The notes under the pieces are model-generated. The model ran no database searches, was not told the DNA's origin, and worked only from the letters and a program-made list of their open reading frames with translations. The translations under genes and the position numbers were made by a program. From positions 1-51,230 of the forward strand of contig NZ_JAAFYZ010000057.1 of assembly GCF_018274385.1 (NCBI RefSeq): 51,230 nucleotides of DNA, given 5' to 3'. The first letter of the stretch is position 1; each line of letters starts with the position of its first letter. Shown here piece by piece: positions 47,544 through 51,230 of this stretch. This DNA is from Catenulispora pinistramenti (GTDB lineage: Bacteria > Actinomycetota > Actinomycetes > Streptomycetales > Catenulisporaceae).

Positions 47544-48390
47544 GCAGCCCGTCGAGCCATCCTTCGAGCGGCGCTTCGAGCAGCGGACGCCGGGCGCCGT
47601 GGCCACCTATCTGTTCACCGCGCGGATGTGGGGGCGCTCGGCGATGCAGTATCGGGCGTCCCTGGTGCTGGTGATGGTGAACAGCCTGTTCATGGCCAGC
47701 CTGGAACTGCTCGGCATCCTGGTGGTGTTCGGGAACGTCTCGACGCTCGGCGGCTTCTCGCTGCCGGAGGCGCTCTACCTCTACGGGACCGCGCAAGCCG
47801 CGTTCTTCACCAGCGACCTGCTGTTCACCGGCACCGAGTACCTGGCCGTGCGGATCCGCATGGGCACCTTCGACAGCCTGCTGATCCGGCCGGTCGGGAT
47901 GCTGCCGCAGGTGTTCGCCGACCAGTTCACACCGCGCCGGCTGACGCCGATGATCCCGGCGTTCGCCGCGCTGATCGTCGGACTGGCCAAGGCGCCGGTG
48001 CACTGGACCCTGCTGCGCGCCGCGATGGTGCCCTACACGCTGCTGGTCGGGGTGGTCGTGTTCGGGGCGGTCTGGGTCCTGGTCGGCGCCTTCCAGATCG
48101 TCGCGGCGGACGCCTCCGAGGTGATGAACAGCGTCACCTACGGCGGCCAGTTCATGACCTCCTATCCGCTGGCCCTGTACGGCCGGAACCTGATGCTGTT
48201 CCTGACCTTCGGCCTGCCGCTGGCGTATGTGAACTGGCAGCCGACGCTCTACGTCCTGGACCACGCCGACCCGCTCGGCACCCCCTCCTTCCTCCGCTTC
48301 GCCGGGCCGCTGTTCGCCGCCGCCCTGTGGGGCGTGGCCCTGCTCGCCTGGCGCGCGGCCCTGCGCCACCACCGATCCACCGGGAGCTGA
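47536..48390 (+). CDS. ABC-2 type permease, second of two
   Basis: 284-residue partner of the preceding permease: six helices, VMVNSLFMASLELLGILVVFGN, VRIRMGTFDSLLIRPVGMLPQ and YPLALYGRNLMLFLTFGLPLAYVNW. GTG at 47536-47538 is inside the end of the first permease gene, so synthesis is coupled. Such pairs form heterodimers; substrate unknown. Confidence 0.9.
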   Translation: MAEQPVEPSFERRFEQRTPGAVATYLFTARMWGRSAMQYRASLVLVMVNSLFMASLELLGILVVFGNVSTLGGFSLPEALYLYGTAQAAFFTSDLLFTGTEYLAVRIRMGTFDSLLIRPVGMLPQVFADQFTPRRLTPMIPAFAALIVGLAKAPVHWTLLRAAMVPYTLLVGVVVFGAVWVLVGAFQIVAADASEVMNSVTYGGQFMTSYPLALYGRNLMLFLTFGLPLAYVNWQPTLYVLDHADPLGTPSFLRFAGPLFAAALWGVALLAWRAALRHHRSTGS

Positions 48391-48395
48391 CCGCC

Positions 48396-49376
48396 GTGAT
48401 CCGTCCTTCCCAGCCGACCGCCGTATCCCGACCGATCATCGAAGCCGAGCACTTGTCGAAGACCTACACGCTGCACAAGAAGACCGGCCGCCTGAAACGG
48501 GAGCGGACCACCGTCGAGGCGGTCCGCGACCTGAACCTGGCCGTGGCCGAGGGCGAGCTGCTGGGCTACATCGGGCCGAACGGCGCGGGCAAGTCCACCT
48601 CGATCAAGATGTTCACCGGCATCCTGTCGCCCTCGGCCGGGCGGCTGCGGGTGGCCGGGCTGGAGCCGATCCGGGACCGCAAGCAGCTGGCCCGGCGGAT
48701 CGGCGTCGTTTTCGGCCAGCGCACCACGCTGTGGTGGGACCTGCCGCTGCGCGACTCCTTCGCGCTGCTGCACCGGATGTACGCGGTCCCGGACGCGCGG
48801 TTCGCGGCGAACCTCAAGCGCTTGGTGGCTCTGCTTGAGCTGGAGCCGCTGCTGGACACCCCGGTCCGTCAGCTCAGCCTGGGCCAGCGGATGCGCGGGG
48901 ATCTGGCCGCGGCGCTGCTGCACGACCCGGCCGTGCTCTACCTGGACGAGCCGACCATCGGCCTGGACGTCACCAGCAAGGCCGTGGTCCGCGAGTTCCT
49001 GGCCGAATTGAACCGGGAGCAGGGCACGACGATCGTGCTGACCACCCACGACCTGGACGACATCGAGCGGCTGTGCCGCCGGGTGGTGGTCGTGGACCAC
49101 GGGACCGTCGCCTACGACGGCGAGCTCAACGCCCTGCGGGCCCGGGTGGCCGCGGACCGGACCCTGGTCGTGGACCTGGCCGAACCGGTCCCGGCGATCG
49201 CCGTGCCGGGCGCGGCGGTGACCCGGATCGACGGCCCGCGCCAGTGGCTGGCGTTCCCGGCCGAGGCGAACGCGGCGGCGCTGGTGGCCGATATCGCCGA
49301 ACGCTATGAACTGCTGGACGTCTCGATCAGGGACGCAGACATCGAGGAAGTTATTCGCAACCTGTACACAGGCTGA
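48396..49376 (+). CDS. ABC exporter ATPase
   Basis: 326-residue nucleotide-binding subunit. Walker A GPNGAGKST (60-68), Q-loop Gln108, signature LSLGQ (160-164), Walker B VLYLDEP (180-186) and the switch His in LTTHDLDDIE. VVFGQRTTLWWDLPLRDSFALL is the hallmark of the COG4586 group. GTG at 48396 follows CGGGAG; it starts 5 nt after the second permease. A C-terminal 95-residue domain (LNALRARV to LYTG) is the accessory part seen in drug- and polysaccharide-type exporters. Confidence 0.95.
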   Translation: MIRPSQPTAVSRPIIEAEHLSKTYTLHKKTGRLKRERTTVEAVRDLNLAVAEGELLGYIGPNGAGKSTSIKMFTGILSPSAGRLRVAGLEPIRDRKQLARRIGVVFGQRTTLWWDLPLRDSFALLHRMYAVPDARFAANLKRLVALLELEPLLDTPVRQLSLGQRMRGDLAAALLHDPAVLYLDEPTIGLDVTSKAVVREFLAELNREQGTTIVLTTHDLDDIERLCRRVVVVDHGTVAYDGELNALRARVAADRTLVVDLAEPVPAIAVPGAAVTRIDGPRQWLAFPAEANAAALVADIAERYELLDVSIRDADIEEVIRNLYTG

Positions 49377-49438
49377 TACGGTAACCGCGCAATCTCGGGC
49401 GTGGCTGCTGAACTGCGACGACTTATCTGGGAGGCGCG

Positions 49439-51230
49439 TTGGCCGGCTGGACTGTTGCCGGGTACACCGCGACGGGGGTCTCCTCCCCCGGCGCCGGAGA
49501 CGACGGCCGGGTGGTAGAGGCCGTCCACGACGCGACCGGGACGCGGGTGCTGATCACGTATCCGGACCCGCGGCTGGGCTCGGACGAGGCGTTCCGCGAG
49601 CGGTTCCGCACCGAAGCGGAGCTGCTGCGGGACGTGGACCACCCGAACGTGGTGCGGGTCCGCGAGCTGGTGGCGACCGAGGCCGGCTTGGCGCTGATCA
49701 CGGATGCCGTCGAGGGCGCGACGCTGCGGAGGGTGCTCGCGACTTCGGGTCCGCTGTCCCCGGAGGCGGCGCTCGCGGTGATGCGCGGATCGCTGTCGGG
49801 GTTGGGTGCGGCGCAGGACGCCGGGGTCGTGCACCGGGACTATCAGCCTTCGAACGTGCGGGTCGGCACGGAGGGGGTCTGCGAGGTCACGGGCTTCGGA
49901 CTCGCCGTGCGCACCGAGGCGATGATGCCGGCAGCGGGTACGCCTTCTTATATGGCGCCCGAATTGTGGGAGGGCGCTTCGCCGCGGTCGGTGACCGACC
50001 TGTACGCGGTCACGGCGACCTTCTACGAGTGCCTGACCGGGCGGGTGCCGTACACCGCGGACTCGGTGTTCGAGCTCCAGACGCTGCACCGGGCCGCGCC
50101 GATACCCGTGGCCGACGTACCGTCGGCACTGGCGCCGCTGCTGGCGCTGGGGCTGGCCAAGGCGCCGGTGGAGCGGCCGGCCGACGCGGCGGGGTTCCTC
50201 GCCGAGCTGGAGGCGGCCGCGGCGGTGGAGTACGGGTTGGAGTGGGAGGAGCGGGGGCGGCGGGAGTTGGCCGCGCTGGTCGCGCGGGTCGGTTCTGAAG
50301 ACGGGGCGGCGACGAGTGTGTTGCCGGCGGTGGGCGCGGGTGCTGGTGAGGCGCGCTCCATCTGGTCTGACGACGGTGCCCCGGAGTCCTTGGGCGACGA
50401 CGGCGCGGGGATGGGCCGCGGGACCAAGATCGGGATATCGGTGGCCGCCGTCGCGGTCGTCGGAGCGGTGTTGGCGGCCGTGGCCTTCTCGCCCGGCAAG
50501 CACTCGACCGCGACCGCCGGGCCGTCCGGCGAGATCGTGTCGGCGTCCGACACCTCGTCGGTCATCGACGGCTCTTCTCCGGGGCTGGCGGCCGGGGCCG
50601 GTCCCACGCCGGGTTCGCGGGGTTCGGACAGCGGCACTTCGCCTACGCAGGCCACTTCAGGCAGCTCATCCACTTCGCCGGCCACCGCGAAGGTGCCCCC
50701 GACCTCCGGCGCGGGGGCGACGCCGATCGGCGTGCCGCTGCCGAGCTCCAGCTCGATGGGGTCGCTGCCGAGCTATCCGTCCGCGCCGCCGCCGTCGAGC
50801 GGGTCGCCCACCACGGCGGTCGGGAGCAGCACGCCGCCGACGACGCCGAGCGTGACGGTGACGGTCTCGGCGAGCGCGACCATGACGAACAGCTCCTACA
50901 GCGGGCCGTGTCCACCCACCGACCCGCCGACCGGGACGGTCACGTTCAACGTCGCCGGGCTGCCCGCGGGGAGTTCGGAGGCGATCTCCTACCACTGGCG
51001 AGTAGCGGGCGGCGGCACGGGCGGCGGCTGGAGCTCGGTCAACGCCCAGGACGGGAGCACCACCGAGCGGTTCACCATCTCGGACGACCCGCACTCGCAG
51101 AAGGGCATGTCCGGGACAGTCGAGGTGGACTGGAGCGCGCCGGGCACGTCGGGCGGTGCGGCGACGGCCGGGTCCGTGGACATCAAGTGCACCGGCGGCG
51201 GGACTGGTGGGGGTCCGGGCGGGACTGGTG
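49439..51230 (+). CDS. Transmembrane protein-kinase-like protein, predicted pseudokinase (3' end missing)
   Basis: At least 597 residues; no stop before the window ends. TTG at 49439-49441 has GGGAGG upstream. Residues 1-265 have the layout of a bacterial Ser/Thr kinase (HRD as VVHRDYQPSN, 130-139; GTPSYMAPEL, 167-176). But the VAIK lysine is absent (VLIT, 37-40), the HRD loop has Gln136 where Lys is usual, DFG is Gly152-Phe-Gly, and the glycine loop is irregular. Catalysis is therefore doubtful. One helix (about 331-352) is followed by a Ser/Thr/Pro-rich linker and, from about 483, a secreted beta-rich region with paired Cys. The gene lies 62 nt after the exporter ATPase, same strand. Confidence 0.85.
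   Translation, partial: MAGWTVAGYTATGVSSPGAGDDGRVVEAVHDATGTRVLITYPDPRLGSDEAFRERFRTEAELLRDVDHPNVVRVRELVATEAGLALITDAVEGATLRRVLATSGPLSPEAALAVMRGSLSGLGAAQDAGVVHRDYQPSNVRVGTEGVCEVTGFGLAVRTEAMMPAAGTPSYMAPELWEGASPRSVTDLYAVTATFYECLTGRVPYTADSVFELQTLHRAAPIPVADVPSALAPLLALGLAKAPVERPADAAGFLAELEAAAAVEYGLEWEERGRRELAALVARVGSEDGAATSVLPAVGAGAGEARSIWSDDGAPESLGDDGAGMGRGTKIGISVAAVAVVGAVLAAVAFSPGKHSTATAGPSGEIVSASDTSSVIDGSSPGLAAGAGPTPGSRGSDSGTSPTQATSGSSSTSPATAKVPPTSGAGATPIGVPLPSSSSMGSLPSYPSAPPPSSGSPTTAVGSSTPPTTPSVTVTVSASATMTNSSYSGPCPPTDPPTGTVTFNVAGLPAGSSEAISYHWRVAGGGTGGGWSSVNAQDGSTTERFTISDDPHSQKGMSGTVEVDWSAPGTSGGAATAGSVDIKCTGGGTGGGPGGTG

Overview
The window is a chromosomal segment of a very GC-rich, spore-former-type actinobacterium. 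It carries a full Pup-proteasome locus (pup, dop, pafA, prcB, prcA, arc), a close BldD homologue with an intact cyclic-di-GMP signature, class 2 dihydroorotate dehydrogenase, many GTG/TTG starts and ATGA/GTGA stop-start overlaps. Protein sequences look Streptomyces/Catenulispora-like; I cannot fix the genus. I see no tRNA, rRNA, CRISPR array, transposase or phage gene.

Layout. 1-625: no convincing gene, two short tandem repeats. 626-2913: LysE-type exporter and two FKBP prolyl isomerases (one a two-domain lipoprotein). 3100-10276 (minus strand): arc, dop, pup, prcB, prcA, pafA; hairpins after arc, between dop and pup, and after pafA suggest several transcripts. A leaderless ferredoxin gene diverges from arc. 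11192-16459 (minus): permease, solute-binding lipoprotein, permease, HAD phosphatase, beta-CASP metallo-hydrolase, headed by a long palindrome. 16661-20040: trmI, an M50 site-2-type protease and a divergent RecB-like nuclease. 20041-20558: three-odd copies of a 105-bp tandem repeat. 20559-26904: accessory genes (HAD phosphatase, small coupled ORF plus deaminase, TetR regulator with palindrome, YjbR/MmcQ and SRPBCC proteins, a LuxR-type two-component system, a secreted serine hydrolase).

26993-36958 (minus): the pyrimidine operon pyrR-pyrB-pyrC-orf-carA-carB-pyrD-pyrF, mostly with 4-nt overlaps, preceded by a recognisable PyrR-binding hairpin. bldD diverges from it. 37936-40913: an alpha/beta hydrolase, a CGNR zinc-finger regulator, and a divergent carboxymuconolactone-decarboxylase-like/phosphotriesterase-like pair; two near-identical 19-bp palindromes lie between the divergent genes. 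41029-46572 (minus): aroC-aroK-aroB-aroQ-pepQ-efp-nusB (shikimate pathway plus translation and transcription factors). 46749-51230 (plus): a three-gene ABC-2 exporter and the start of a large membrane protein kinase-like gene that runs off the window and whose kinase domain lacks key catalytic residues.

The most unusual items are the membrane pseudokinase at 49439-51230, the transporter-phosphatase-beta-CASP operon placed inside the proteasome neighbourhood, and the twin operators of the CGNR-flanked lactone cassette. A recurrent TANNNT box 6-8 nt ahead of start codons points to widespread leaderless transcription. Accuracy limits: all identifications rest on reading motifs and family resemblance by eye; no database search was run.
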